This document shows positions 34,663 through 44,108 of a DNA stretch of 64,000 nucleotides, piece by piece. A program made the translations under genes and the position numbers. The notes below the pieces were generated by a model, which was not told where the DNA came from, made no database searches, and saw only the letters and a program-made list of their open reading frames with translations. Position 1 is the stretch's first letter, and each line of letters opens with the position of its first letter. Source of the DNA: Kribbella monticola (GTDB lineage Bacteria; Actinomycetota; Actinomycetes; Propionibacteriales; Kribbellaceae); assembly GCF_003261635.1 (NCBI RefSeq), contig NZ_QFXK01000003.1, positions 234,336 through 298,335 of the forward strand, given 5' to 3'.

Positions 34663-34960
34663 GAACCTCGACCAGCTCCGAGCCCTCGCTTGCGTCGTCC
34701 GGACCTTGACCAGCTCCGAGCCCTACTTGCGCGGTGCGGACCTTGACCAGCTCCGAGCCCTACTTGCGCGGTGCGGACCTTGACCAGCTCCGAGCCCTAC
34801 TTGCGCGGTGCGGACCTTGACCAGCTCCGAGCCCTACTTGCGCGGTGCGGACCTTGACCAGCTCCGAGCCCTACTTGCGCGGTGCGGACCTTGACCAGCT
34901 CCGAGCCCTACTTGCGCCGTGCGGACCTTGACCAGGTTCGGGGCTCGCTTGCGCCGGCCG
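34663..34960. repeat. 37-bp tandem repeat (minisatellite)
   Basis: Seven units starting at 34701, 34738, 34775, 34812, 34849, 34886 and 34923, each beginning GGACCTTGACCAGCTCCGAG, with exact 37-bp spacing; a diverged 38-bp copy starts at 34663 and the last unit decays. The central copies are identical. No spacers separate the repeats, so it is not a CRISPR array. A 37-bp unit shifts frame each time, so it is not a coding repeat. It fills most of the 565-bp gap between the DinB and beta-lactamase-like genes; I see nothing else there apart from the smaller repeat at 35061-35170. Confidence 0.95.
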
Positions 34961-35060
34961 CCCACGGGCGACCTCTGATACGCCTGACCGCTGGGGCGAC
35001 TGCTCCACTCCACCGCCCGGAGAACGCCCCGGCGGTCAGGTCCGCCCGCTCCCACCATTC

Positions 35061-35170
35061 CCACAGCGACGACCAGCCTGAGGAACTCCCCACGGCGACG
35101 ACAGCCTCAGGGAATCCCACGGCCGCGACCAGCCTCTGGGAACCCCACGGCCGCGACCAGCCTCAGGAAA
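35061..35170. repeat. Imperfect 27-29-bp tandem repeat
   Basis: Four imperfect copies of a unit like CCACGGCCGCGACCAGCCTC followed by TGGGAA, starting near 35061, 35090, 35117 and 35145. The last reaches the stop codon of the beta-lactamase-like gene at 35163, which therefore ends in repeat sequence. Confidence 0.75.
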
Positions 35171-36269
35171 GCGACTCGGTGGCCAGATCCCAGACCTGGT
35201 CGAAGGCGTTCATCTCGACCGGGTTGAAGCGGTTCTTGGTGACCGCGACGGCCAGTCCGGTGGCGGTGTCCGCGTACGCGGCGCCACCACCGATTCCGAC
35301 CATGCCGAAGACGCTCGGCGCGACCGGCCGCATCCCGAGCTGGCCGATCGTGTAGCCCAATCCGTACTGCGCGGGTCCGCCCGTCAGTTCGTCGGTGCCA
35401 CTGGTCGACAGACTCGCAAGCTCCCGCAACCTCGACGAGCTCACCAACCGAACACCGTCCACCTCGCCGAGGAGAGCGGCGTACATCCGCGCCATCGCCC
35501 GCGCGGTCACGACTCCCCCGGAAGGAATGTCAGAGCTGGTCAGCTCGACGTTGTTGGCATAGGCGGCATTCGGGAACAGCTCCCGAGGTCCGGACTTGAA
35601 CAGCGGGAAATCGGCCGGCAGCGAAGCGAACATCGCTGCCCCCGCCGGATCGTCCTCGAAGCGTGCGACCCGGCCCAAGGCCTCGGCCGGTACCCCGAAG
35701 AACAGCTCGTCGGCGACCTCCAGCCGCTCACCGATCCCCTCGGCCAGCACTTGCGAGATCGGTTTGCCGGTCGCCCGCCGGACCACCTCGCCGAGAATGA
35801 ATCCGAACGTCACAGCGTGATAGCCAACCCTCTCACCGGGCATCCACCACGGGGTGGAATCGGCGATCAGCGCGCACATCCCGTCCCAGTCACACAGCTG
35901 CTCCAACGTCAGGTCCATCGGCAACGCCGGAACCCCGGCCGAGTGCGTCAGCACGTGCCGCACCGTCGCCCCCTCCTTGCCGTGGACGCCGAACTCGGGC
36001 CACAACTCGGTCACCAAGGTGTCGTAACCGAAGACTCCCTCCTCGACCAGCACATGGACAACTGTCGAGGCGACCCCCTTCACCGCAGAGGCGGCGTAGA
36101 ACAACGTGTCGGACGCCACGGGCCGACCGGTCGAGACATCGGCGACACCGGCCACTGCATCCACGACCAACTCGCCGCGGTGGTAGACCGCAGCCTGTAC
36201 GCCGTACTCGGCTCCCGACTCGACCAGGCTGTCGATGACAGCCTGAACCCGCTCCTGCAAATCGCTCAT
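35163..36269 (-). CDS. Serine hydrolase, beta-lactamase class C/esterase family
   Basis: A 368-residue serine hydrolase. The catalytic SxxK is in YAASAVKGVAST, followed by VRHVLTHSAGVPALP, the YHAVTFGFILGEVVRRATG segment with the YxN-type tyrosine equivalent, and a C-terminal FGMVGIGGGAAYAD corresponding to the HxG region, where HxG is replaced. No signal peptide is visible, so it may be cytoplasmic, as in EstB-like esterases. The ATG at 36269 has GAGAGGA upstream. The last codons lie inside an imperfect tandem repeat, so the C-terminus may vary between strains. Substrate unknown. Confidence 0.88.
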   Translation of the reverse strand: MSDLQERVQAVIDSLVESGAEYGVQAAVYHRGELVVDAVAGVADVSTGRPVASDTLFYAASAVKGVASTVVHVLVEEGVFGYDTLVTELWPEFGVHGKEGATVRHVLTHSAGVPALPMDLTLEQLCDWDGMCALIADSTPWWMPGERVGYHAVTFGFILGEVVRRATGKPISQVLAEGIGERLEVADELFFGVPAEALGRVARFEDDPAGAAMFASLPADFPLFKSGPRELFPNAAYANNVELTSSDIPSGGVVTARAMARMYAALLGEVDGVRLVSSSRLRELASLSTSGTDELTGGPAQYGLGYTIGQLGMRPVAPSVFGMVGIGGGAAYADTATGLAVAVTKNRFNPVEMNAFDQVWDLATESLS

Positions 36270-36372
36270 TCCGGTTCCTCTCAACCAGCGACGACCGCCG
36301 CGCCGGCGGCTCGCAGAAGTGGGTCGGAGCCGTCGGGTCCAGCTTGACATCGGACCAGCAGAAGATTCAGCA

Positions 36373-36419
36373 ACACAACATGTGCGACACGCGGCGCGTC
36401 GTGACACTAGATGTAGGGG
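36373..36419 (+). promoter_or_regulatory. Pair of NrdR boxes upstream of nrdAB
   Basis: ACACTAGATGTAGGGG (36404-36419) matches all the core positions of the NrdR-box consensus acaCwAtATaTwGtgt. A weaker copy ACACAACATGTGCGAC starts 31 bp earlier (36373), and that three-helical-turn spacing is the usual one for tandem NrdR sites. The repressor NrdR would act at this promoter. Upstream, 36270-36372 shows nothing else I can name. Confidence 0.6.
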
Positions 36420-36435
36420 TTGCGGGGTTAGTGTC

Positions 36436-36535
36436 TTCCTACTGGTCGACAGGGGAATCCGGTGGAAATCCGGAGCTGCCCCGCAGCGGTAAGCGGGGAA
36501 CGTGTTCCGTGAGCCCGAATACCTGTCGCCGGGGC
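36436..36535 (+). ncRNA. Cobalamin (B12) riboswitch
   Basis: The conserved core GGAATCCGGTGGAAATCCGG, the CTGCCCCGCAGCGGTAAGCGG block (about 36475-36496), and GAGCCCGAATACCTG (36511-36525) are all present, and the flanks CGACAGG (36447-36453) and CCTGTCG (36522-36528) pair to close the domain. Downstream hairpins (for example 36534-36555) probably form the expression platform before the GTG start at 36679. In Streptomyces a B12 riboswitch represses class I nrdAB when cobalamin allows use of the class II enzyme. The same logic is likely here. Confidence 0.92.
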
Positions 36536-36678
36536 GTACACCGCCGGTGTGCGCTGTCCGAGGCCTCGAGGGCGGGCCGCAGGGCGTGACGGAGCCGCTT
36601 CGGTGGCGGTCCCTGTCTCGTCGTGCGCGCAACTCCCCAGGTCCCGGTCGTCAAGAGACTCGCGTGGAGAGAGCGCTT

Positions 36679-39501
36679 GTGACCATCGTTTCGTCATCTC
36701 AACCAATCACCGGACAGGCACCGCACCACCTCACCGTCGTACGGCGGGACGGGAGCAGCGCCGCGTTCGACCCGACCAAGATCTCGTTCGCCCTGAGCAA
36801 GGCCTTCCTCGCCGTCGAGGGCCCTGAGGCCGGCAGCAGCCATCGGGTTCGTGACCTGGTCGCCGACCTGACCGACCGCGTCGTCGCCGCCTTGACCAGC
36901 CGCGGTGACGCGCGGCGCAGCGTGCAGGTCGAGGACATCCAGGACCAGGTCGAGCTGGCCCTGATGCGGGCCGGCGAGCACCAGGTCGCCCGCGCCTACG
37001 TGCTCTACCGCGAGGAGCGCACCAAGGCCCGCACACCGGACACTGCCGCAGAAATCAACACCCAGCCCGTCATCAACGTGCGCGCCGCCGACGGCAGCAC
37101 CACGCCCCTCGATGTCGACCGCCTGCGCGTGATCGTCGCGGAGGCGGCGGCAGGGCTCGAGTCGGTCGACGCCGAGCTGATCCTGAACGAGACGCTCGGG
37201 TCCTGCTACGACGGCATTGCCCAGCACGAGGTCGAGCTCGCCCTCGTGATGGCGGCCCGTGGCTACGTGGAGACCGAACCGGAGTACAGCTTCGCCGCGG
37301 CTCGGCTGCTGCTCGACCAGATCCGCCGGGAGACGCTCGGCCGCGTGCACGGTGAGTCGCGGCAGGCGAGTCAGGCCGACATGGCCACGGCGTACGTCGA
37401 CTACTTCCCGCTCTACATCCGGACGGGCATCGACGCCGGCCTGCTCGACCCGGAGCTGGCCACCTTCGACCTGACCAGGCTGGCCGCGGCGATCAAGCCG
37501 GAGCGCGACCTCGACTTCGCGTTCCTCGGCCTGCAGACCCTCTACGACCGCTACCTGCTGCACATCGACAAGACGAGGTTCGAACTTCCCCAGGCGTTCT
37601 TCCTCCGCGTCGCGATGGGGATCGCGCTGAAGGAAGACAACCGCGAGGACCGCGCGATCGAGTTCTACGAGCTGCTCAGCTCGTTCCGGTTCATGTCGTC
37701 CACGCCCACCCTGTTCAACTCCGGTACGACGCGGCCGCAACTGTCCTCGTGCTTCCTGACCACCGTCGAGGACGACCTGGCCGGCATCTTTTCCGGCATC
37801 CGCAACAACGCGCTGCTCGCGAAGTACTCCGGCGGGCTCGGCAACGACTGGACTCCGGTGCGCGGGATCGGCGCCAAGATCCGCGGCACCAACGGTGAGT
37901 CGCAGGGCGTCGTACCGTTCCTGAAGATCGCCAACGACACGGCGGTCGCGGTCAACCAGGGCGGTAAGCGCAAGGGCGCCGTCTGCGCGTACCTCGAGAC
38001 GTGGCACATGGACATCGAGGAGTTCCTCGATCTCCGCAAGAACACCGGCGACGAGCGCCGCCGTACGCACGACATGAATACGGCGAACTGGGTGCCCGAC
38101 CTGTTCCTGCAGCGGGTCGAGGCCGGCGGCGACTGGACCCTCTTCTCCCCTGACGAGGTGCCGGACCTGCATGATCTGTACGGCGCAGCCTTCGCCACGG
38201 CGTACGAGAACTACGAGCAGGCGGCCGATCGTGGTGAGATCCGGGTGTTCCGTCGCGTCAAGGCGGTCGATCTCTGGCGCCGGATGCTGACCGTTCTGTT
38301 CGAGACCGGTCACCCGTGGATCACCTTCAAGGACGCCTGCAACCTGCGGTCACCGCAGCAACACGACGGCGTGGTCCATTCGTCGAACCTGTGCACCGAG
38401 ATCACGCTGAACACCACCGTCGACGAGACCGCGGTCTGCAACCTCGGCTCGGTCAACCTGGTCGCGCACCTGACCGACACCGGGCTGGACGCCGACCTGC
38501 TCCGCGACACCGTGAAGACGGCCGTCCGGATGCTCGACAACGTGATCGACGTGAACTTCTACACCACGCCGGAATCCGAGCGCGCGAACCAGCGGCACCG
38601 CCCGGTCGGCCTCGGCCTGATGGGGTTCGCCGACGCGCTCTTCGCGCTCCGCATCCCCTACAGCTCGGACGCCGCGGTCGAGTTCGCCGACCGTTCGATG
38701 GAGCAGATCAGCTACCACGCGATCGAGGCGTCCACCGACCTCGCCGCGGAGCGCGGCCGGTACCAGACGTACGACGGATCGCTGTGGAGCCAGGGCATCC
38801 TCCCGATCGACTCGATCGAACTGCTCCGCGAGGCACGCAACGGCGACCTGACCGTTGACACCGGCAAGCAACTCGACTGGGACGTACTCCGGGCGAAGGT
38901 GCTCCGCGACGGCATGCGCAACTCCAACGTGCTGGCGATCGCACCGACCGCGACGATCTCCAACATCTGCGGCGTGAGCCAGTCGATCGAGCCGATCTAC
39001 CGCAACCTGTTCGTCAAGTCGAACATGTCGGGCGAATTCACCGTCGCCAACCCGTACCTGGTCGCCGACCTCAAGGCGCGCGGGCTGTGGGACCAGGTGA
39101 TGGTGTCGGACCTGAAGTACCACGACGGCATCCTCGCCCAGATCGACCGGATCCCCGCCGACCTGCGGGAGCTGTACGCGACGGCCTTCGAGCTGGACCC
39201 GCTGTGGCTGATCAAGGCCGCCTCGCGTCGGCAGAAGTGGCTAGATCAGGCCCAGTCGCTCAACCTCTACATGTCGGCTCCGTCCGGCAAGGCACTCGAC
39301 GAGCTTTACCGCTCCGCCTGGCGCTACGGGCTGAAGACGACGTACTACCTGCGATCACAGTCGGCCACGCACGTTGAGAAGTCCACCCTGCAAGGCACGG
39401 ACGGCCGGCTCAACGCCGTACCGGTCACCGGCCTTCAGCTCCCCGTGCCGACCGGTGCCGCCTGCTCCATCGAGGACCCCGATTGCGAGGCCTGCCAGTG
39501 A
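36679..39501 (+). CDS. nrdA: Class I ribonucleotide reductase, alpha subunit
   Basis: A 940-residue catalytic subunit that reduces ribonucleoside diphosphates for DNA synthesis. Two consecutive ATP-cone domains are visible at the N-terminus (about residues 14-110 and 120-215), for overall activity control. Active-site cysteines are in [18 protein letters not shown] and [10 protein letters not shown], and the C-terminal redox pair is in [43 protein letters not shown] and [13 protein letters not shown] are normal. I chose the GTG at 36679, with GGAGAG upstream, which starts just before the first ATP cone; another GTG lies at 36664. Upstream control is by NrdR boxes and a cobalamin riboswitch. 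The stop overlaps nrdB. Confidence 0.95.
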   Translation: MTIVSSSQPITGQAPHHLTVVRRDGSSAAFDPTKISFALSKAFLAVEGPEAGSSHRVRDLVADLTDRVVAALTSRGDARRSVQVEDIQDQVELALMRAGEHQVARAYVLYREERTKARTPDTAAEINTQPVINVRAADGSTTPLDVDRLRVIVAEAAAGLESVDAELILNETLGSCYDGIAQHEVELALVMAARGYVETEPEYSFAAARLLLDQIRRETLGRVHGESRQASQADMATAYVDYFPLYIRTGIDAGLLDPELATFDLTRLAAAIKPERDLDFAFLGLQTLYDRYLLHIDKTRFELPQAFFLRVAMGIALKEDNREDRAIEFYELLSSFRFMSSTPTLFNSGTTRPQLSSCFLTTVEDDLAGIFSGIRNNALLAKYSGGLGNDWTPVRGIGAKIRGTNGESQGVVPFLKIANDTAVAVNQGGKRKGAVCAYLETWHMDIEEFLDLRKNTGDERRRTHDMNTANWVPDLFLQRVEAGGDWTLFSPDEVPDLHDLYGAAFATAYENYEQAADRGEIRVFRRVKAVDLWRRMLTVLFETGHPWITFKDACNLRSPQQHDGVVHSSNLCTEITLNTTVDETAVCNLGSVNLVAHLTDTGLDADLLRDTVKTAVRMLDNVIDVNFYTTPESERANQRHRPVGLGLMGFADALFALRIPYSSDAAVEFADRSMEQISYHAIEASTDLAAERGRYQTYDGSLWSQGILPIDSIELLREARNGDLTVDTGKQLDWDVLRAKVLRDGMRNSNVLAIAPTATISNICGVSQSIEPIYRNLFVKSNMSGEFTVANPYLVADLKARGLWDQVMVSDLKYHDGILAQIDRIPADLRELYATAFELDPLWLIKAASRRQKWLDQAQSLNLYMSAPSGKALDELYRSAWRYGLKTTYYLRSQSATHVEKSTLQGTDGRLNAVPVTGLQLPVPTGAACSIEDPDCEACQ

Positions 39502-40553
39502 CCACCACCGGACTGGGTGAGATCACCCTCGGCGCGGCTCGGGTCGAGGTCGCCGACAAGGCGATGATCAACGCCCGCGCGGACGTGAACCAGTTGCTGC
39601 CGTTGAAGTACCAATGGGCCTGGGACAAATACCTTGCCGGGTGCAACAACCACTGGATGCCGACCGAGGTCTCGATGCAGGCCGACATCGCGTTGTGGAA
39701 GTCGCGCGACGGCCTGACCGACGACGAGCGCCTCATGCTGAAGCGCAACCTCGGCTTCTTCGCGACCGCCGAGTCGCTGGTCGCGAACAACATCGTCCTT
39801 GCCGTCTACCGCCAGCTCACCAACCCCGAATGCCGCCAGTACCTGCTGCGCCAGGCGTTCGAGGAGGCGGTGCACACGCACACCTTCCAGTACATCTGCA
39901 CGTCGCTCGGTCTCGACGAGGGCGAGCTGTTCAACATGTACCGCGAGGTGCCGTCGATCTCCGACAAGGACGCCTGGGCGCTGAAGTACACCCAGCATCT
40001 GGAGGATCCCGAGTTCAGGACCGGTACGCCGGAAGCCGACACCGACTTCCTCCGCGACCTGATCGCGTTCTACGTGGTCTTCGAGGGGATGTGGTTCTAC
40101 ACCGGGTTCGCGCAGATCCTGTCGCTCGGCCGGCGGAACAAGATGGTCGGGATCGCCGAGCAGTACCAGTACATCCTGCGTGACGAGTCGATCCACCTGA
40201 ACTTCGGGATCGACTGCATCAACCAGATCAAACTGGAGAACCCGCACCTGTGGACCGCGAAGTTCCAGGCCGAGGTGCGGCAGATGCTCACCGAGGCGTG
40301 CGAACTGGAAGTTGCCTACGGCAAGGCGACGATGCCGAACGGCATGCTCGGCCTGACCGCCGAACTGTGCGAGCAGTACATGCACTTCGTCACCGACCGC
40401 CGCGCCGAGCAGATCGGCCTGGCGCCGATCTTCGGCGAGACACGCAACCCGTTCGGCTGGATGTCGGAGGTGATGGACCTCAAGAAGGAGAAGAACTTCT
40501 TCGAGACCCGCGTGATCGAATACCAGTCCGGCGGCACCCTCAGCTGGGACTGA
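39498..40553 (+). CDS. nrdB: Class I ribonucleotide reductase, beta subunit (class Ic-like)
   Basis: A 351-residue ferritin-like radical-generating subunit, starting at GTG in the GTGA overlap with nrdA. Metal ligands: Glu92 ([12 protein letters not shown]), where class Ia has Asp, Glu123 and His126 (FEEAVHTH), and later [11 protein letters not shown] and [11 protein letters not shown]. At the position four residues after His126, where class Ia has the radical tyrosine, there is Phe130. This Glu/Phe combination is the signature of class Ic NrdB, exemplified by Chlamydia trachomatis, which uses a Mn/Fe centre rather than a tyrosyl radical. The C-terminus TLSWD would dock on NrdA. A terminator-like hairpin follows. 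Confidence 0.94.
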   Translation: MTTTGLGEITLGAARVEVADKAMINARADVNQLLPLKYQWAWDKYLAGCNNHWMPTEVSMQADIALWKSRDGLTDDERLMLKRNLGFFATAESLVANNIVLAVYRQLTNPECRQYLLRQAFEEAVHTHTFQYICTSLGLDEGELFNMYREVPSISDKDAWALKYTQHLEDPEFRTGTPEADTDFLRDLIAFYVVFEGMWFYTGFAQILSLGRRNKMVGIAEQYQYILRDESIHLNFGIDCINQIKLENPHLWTAKFQAEVRQMLTEACELEVAYGKATMPNGMLGLTAELCEQYMHFVTDRRAEQIGLAPIFGETRNPFGWMSEVMDLKKEKNFFETRVIEYQSGGTLSWD

Positions 40554-40564
40554 TCCCTTAAAGT

Positions 40565-40600
40565 GCTTGCGCAGGGCCCCGTCCAGGGCTCTGCGCAAGC
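40565..40600 (+). terminator. Terminator-like hairpin after nrdB
   Basis: A 15-bp stem (40565-40579 with 40586-40600, one G-U pair) with a 6-nt loop, 11 bp after the nrdB stop. There is no U-tract. Confidence 0.7.
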
Positions 40601-40624
40601 AGGCTGCCGACCCGAGGAACCCTG

Positions 40625-42085
40625 ATGCCCGACACCGCCCCCGGTCGCGACACCGAACTGGACGAGGAGATCGCCAAGGGACGACGCCAACGAGTACGCC
40701 GCAGAACCGTCGTGGCGCTCGTCGTCCTCGCGGTTGCCGTCGTTCTCGGCGTACTGACCGTTGCGCTCGACTTGGGGTGGGTCGTCTGGAGGCTGAGCCT
40801 GGGGCTCGCTGCCATCGCGCTCGTCGTGGCGTCCTTGCGCCTCGGGCGGCTCCAACGCGTCGCGGCCGTGGTTACCGCCGTGGCGCTGGTTGCCGCCGGC
40901 GTTCTGCTCGTCCGGATCCCGCCGATCGCACAGCCGGGCTGGACGGTCGGCGAGCGCATCCGTCTGGTCGCGGCGGCCGGCGACGTCGCGGTCACGCTCG
41001 ATCCGAGCACCGGCAGGCTGGAGGGTCACAAGCGCTCGAACGGCGACGAAGTGTGGAAGAGCGAATCGTTCGGGCTCAGCAACGTGACGACGCAGCCGCT
41101 CGGAGCGTCCCTGCTCGTGTACTCCGAGTACGACGGGCAGCCTGGCCGAGCGGCCGTCGTGTCGATCGCTGATGGCAAGACCATCTGGAAGCAGGAGGTC
41201 GGGGAACAGACTCCGTTCACCGCCACCGACGACGTGGCCGTCTTCGCGAGCGACACGACGACGACCGGGCTCGATCTTCGAACCGGCACGAAGCTCTGGT
41301 CGTATCCGGGTGGAGCGACCGGTGGCTCGGGCGGCCGGAGTTCGTACGAACCGCGGCGCTGGATGCCGCAGTCGCACTGGATCGCCGTGACCTCTCCGAA
41401 GTCGAAAGGGGTGCCCACTGCCGTGCTCGACGTTCGCACCGGGCGGCCGGCGGCCGCAGTACATGCCGCTGGCAACGACTTCGTCATCGTCGGCTCGATG
41501 TTCGTCGAGTTCGGCTACGACCAGCGGGAGAATCGCACCGCACAAGGAATCCCACTGGCGGGTGGGAAGCCCTGGTCGGTGAAGTTCCGTCGCGCGACCG
41601 TCCAGGAAACACTCGATGTCGTCGACGGCAAGGCGCGCGCTTTGTACAGCGACCGAACCGTCCTGATCACGCCCGAAACCGGCGCTGTGCAGGAGGTACA
41701 GATCAAGGACGACTGGTCGATCGCCTGGTTCGCCGGCCGGATCGGCGGACGGTACGCCGTGGTCGAACAACGCGATACCGATCACCAGGTCACCGCGCAG
41801 GGCGTGACCGACACGACCACCGGCGACATCGTGAAACTCCCAGGACACGGCCGACCAGCCGACCTCGAGATGCCGGCGGTCGAGGCAGACAAGGCCTTCC
41901 TGCACACCAGCGTCGTCGACGCGGTGGGCGGCGACGCCGACCGCTACACAGTGGTCGAGGACGGCACAGCCGAAGTCGTCGCCACACTCCCCGACGACAT
42001 CCCGGGCTCCGCCGACGAACACTTCAACACCACCGGCGACCTGATCCAGGTCAACCAGCGCATCATCCCGCTTCCGACCGACTGA
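40625..42085 (+). CDS. Membrane-anchored PQQ-repeat (beta-propeller) protein
   Basis: A 486-residue protein. Residues about 25-100 contain three hydrophobic segments (VVALVVLAVAVVLGVLTVAL, VVWRLSLGLAAIALVVA and VAAVVTAVALVAAGVLLV); the rest is a soluble domain with several PQQ-like blades, for example GRLEGHKRSNGDEVWKSE, AVVSIADGKTIWKQEVGEQ, TGLDLRTGTKLWSYPGGA and TAVLDVRTGRPAAAV. The tryptophan-docking residues of true quinoproteins are partial, so this is more likely a structural or sensory propeller. It starts 72 bp after nrdB behind a hairpin. Its stop is 9 bp from the convergent ROK gene. Function not known. Confidence 0.8.
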   Translation: MPDTAPGRDTELDEEIAKGRRQRVRRRTVVALVVLAVAVVLGVLTVALDLGWVVWRLSLGLAAIALVVASLRLGRLQRVAAVVTAVALVAAGVLLVRIPPIAQPGWTVGERIRLVAAAGDVAVTLDPSTGRLEGHKRSNGDEVWKSESFGLSNVTTQPLGASLLVYSEYDGQPGRAAVVSIADGKTIWKQEVGEQTPFTATDDVAVFASDTTTTGLDLRTGTKLWSYPGGATGGSGGRSSYEPRRWMPQSHWIAVTSPKSKGVPTAVLDVRTGRPAAAVHAAGNDFVIVGSMFVEFGYDQRENRTAQGIPLAGGKPWSVKFRRATVQETLDVVDGKARALYSDRTVLITPETGAVQEVQIKDDWSIAWFAGRIGGRYAVVEQRDTDHQVTAQGVTDTTTGDIVKLPGHGRPADLEMPAVEADKAFLHTSVVDAVGGDADRYTVVEDGTAEVVATLPDDIPGSADEHFNTTGDLIQVNQRIIPLPTD

Positions 42086-42094
42086 AGGACAGCC

Positions 42095-43261
42095 TCAGAG
42101 CCGGGCGTCGACGCCGGCCGGGGAGTAGACCTCGTCGACTACCAGGCGGCCGATGCCTTGCAAGGCGGCGCGATCCGCGAGCCGGCCCGTCACCACGTCG
42201 AGGTGGCGGGTCGCTCGTGGCAGGGTGGTCTGGTAGAGCACCTCGTGCACCCCGGCGACGAAGTGGTGGTCGGCCAGGTCGCCCGCGATCATCAGGACGC
42301 CGGGGTTCAGCACGCTGACCACTGTCGCCAGCACCTCGCCGACTCGCCGGCCGGCTTCGCGGGCCAGTCGCAAGGCATCAGGCTGCCCAGCGGCGATCAG
42401 TTCACGAACGTCGGTGCCGGAACGGGCAGTCACCCCTAGATCCGACAAGGCGCCGGCGAGCGCACCACCGCTCGCCACCGCGGCCAGGCAACCGAGCGAG
42501 CCACACTGACACTTCGCATCACCCGCGTCCCGGACGCGGATGTGCCCGATGTCGCCTGCTCCCCCGTCGATCCCGCGGAACACCGAGCCGTCGATCACCA
42601 CCCCGGCGCCGATCCCGGTGGAGACCTTGACCAGCACGAAGGCCGGGCAGTCCGGATACCCGGCCGCCTGCTCGCCGAGCGCCATCGCGTTCGCATCGTT
42701 GTCGACGAACACCGGTACGTCGAACCGCCGGCCGAGCCGCTCCCGGATCGGGTACTCGTCCCAGCCGGGCATGATCGGCGGCCGGATCACCAACCCGGTG
42801 TCGAACTCCACCGGCCCGGGCACCGACAGACCGATCCCGGCCACCTCGTCCGCCGTACGGCCCACCTCATCGAGCAACGCGGTGAACCAGTCCGCGATCG
42901 TGTCCAGCACGATCTCAGGCCCGTCGGCCACGACGAGTTCGCCGGACTTCTCCGCGAGTACCTCGCCGGCCAGGTCGAGCACCGCCGCGCGCGCGTGCCG
43001 GGTGTCCAGATCGGCCGCGAGAACGAGTGCGTGGTCGGCGGCGAACCGCAGTACGGTCGGGGGTCGGCCGCCGGTCGAGGCGGTGGATCCCGCCTCGATC
43101 AGCCAGCCGTTCCGCAACAACGCTTCCAGGCGCAGGCCCAGAGTCGAACGGGACAGCCCGGTCAGCTGCTGCAGTTCGCCCCGGGTGCCGGCGGCGCCGG
43201 TCCGGACGAGGTGCAGCAACTGTCCGGCCGAGGTCGCCCCGTCAGCTCTTGTCTGCCCCAC
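42095..43261 (-). CDS. ROK family transcriptional regulator of the ABC sugar operon
   Basis: A 388-residue ROK protein with an N-terminal winged helix (QLLHLVRTGAAGTRGELQQLTGLSRSTLGLRLEALLRNGWLI), followed by the kinase-like domain with LAADLDTRHARAAVLD, GIGLSVPGPVEFDTGLV, VDNDANAMALGEQ and the zinc motif CQCGSLGCLAA, where the last residue is Ala rather than the usual Glu. It is closely similar in design to the ROK at 12730-13881. It starts with GTG at 43261, 20 bp inside the permease gene, and is the last of a four-gene operon. It probably represses this operon and the divergent catabolic genes in response to the transported sugar. Confidence 0.9.
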   Translation of the reverse strand: MGQTRADGATSAGQLLHLVRTGAAGTRGELQQLTGLSRSTLGLRLEALLRNGWLIEAGSTASTGGRPPTVLRFAADHALVLAADLDTRHARAAVLDLAGEVLAEKSGELVVADGPEIVLDTIADWFTALLDEVGRTADEVAGIGLSVPGPVEFDTGLVIRPPIMPGWDEYPIRERLGRRFDVPVFVDNDANAMALGEQAAGYPDCPAFVLVKVSTGIGAGVVIDGSVFRGIDGGAGDIGHIRVRDAGDAKCQCGSLGCLAAVASGGALAGALSDLGVTARSGTDVRELIAAGQPDALRLAREAGRRVGEVLATVVSVLNPGVLMIAGDLADHHFVAGVHEVLYQTTLPRATRHLDVVTGRLADRAALQGIGRLVVDEVYSPAGVDARL

Positions 43262-44108
43262 TCGTCAATCCTTCCGTCAGCATGCGCTCCGCGCCGTAGA
43301 ACATGAGTACCACTGGCAGCGTCAGAACCACGGATCCTGCCATCAGCACGGTCTTCGGCACCTCGACCCCGTTCGACAGTTGCTGCAGTCCCAGCGACAC
43401 CGTCCAGTGCGACGGCTCCGCGGCCAGGAAGAGCAGTGCGAACAGGAACTCGTTCCACGCGATCATGAAAACGTACAGCCCGGTCGCCATCACCGACGGC
43501 GCCGCCAGCGGCAGCACCACCCGCCGGACGATCTGGTACCGCGAACAGCCGTCCAGCGCGGCAGCCTCCTCGATACTGATCGGCACCGTGGTGAAGTAGC
43601 TGCGCAACATGTAGATCGCGACCGGCACCGTCTGGGCGATATAGACGATGATCAGCCCGACCAGACTCCCTTGCAGGCCTGCCTTCGCAAACATCACGAA
43701 CAGCGGTACCGCGAGCAGCGTCGGCGGGAACAGGTAGACCCCGAGGAAGAGCGCGCTGACCTTCCGCTGCCCGGTGAACCGCAACCGGCTGACGGCGTAC
43801 GCGCCCGGAATCGCCACCAGCAAGGTGAGGATCACGGCACCGATCGAGACCAGCGCGGAGTTGCGCAGCATCAGCAGGAAACCTTGGCCGCCGTTCTCGA
43901 CCGAGGTCAGCACCGACCGGTAGGAGTCGACGGTGAACTCGCTGGCCGACACCCAGATCCGGCCCGGGTCGAGGAGCAGATCGTCGATCGGCTTCACCGA
44001 CAGCAGCAGCATGTAATAGAAGGGGAAGAGCGTCGCCACCACCAGGCCGGCGATCACCACCCAGCGCATGATGCCGAAGAACTTGTCCTGGAACGCGGCC
44101 CTGGTCAC
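43242..44108 (-). CDS. ABC sugar transporter permease, MalG type
   Basis: A 288-residue CUT1-family inner-membrane permease with six transmembrane helices; the ATPase-docking EAA loop is EEAAALDGCSRYQIVRRVVLPLAAPSV. It starts at GTG 44108 within a GTGA overlap with the first permease, with GGAGGAG upstream. It pairs with the upstream MalF-type permease. No ATP-binding subunit is encoded nearby, which is common in actinobacterial sugar importers that share the MsiK ATPase. Confidence 0.93.
   Translation of the reverse strand: MTRAAFQDKFFGIMRWVVIAGLVVATLFPFYYMLLLSVKPIDDLLLDPGRIWVSASEFTVDSYRSVLTSVENGGQGFLLMLRNSALVSIGAVILTLLVAIPGAYAVSRLRFTGQRKVSALFLGVYLFPPTLLAVPLFVMFAKAGLQGSLVGLIIVYIAQTVPVAIYMLRSYFTTVPISIEEAAALDGCSRYQIVRRVVLPLAAPSVMATGLYVFMIAWNEFLFALLFLAAEPSHWTVSLGLQQLSNGVEVPKTVLMAGSVVLTLPVVLMFYGAERMLTEGLTSGADKS

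Noticed and set aside
34663..34960. CRISPR array
   Set aside because: The 37-bp units are contiguous with no spacers and no cas genes are nearby.
36694..38313. 539-residue minus-strand frame in nrdA
   Set aside because: Antisense shadow of nrdA; low-complexity composition.
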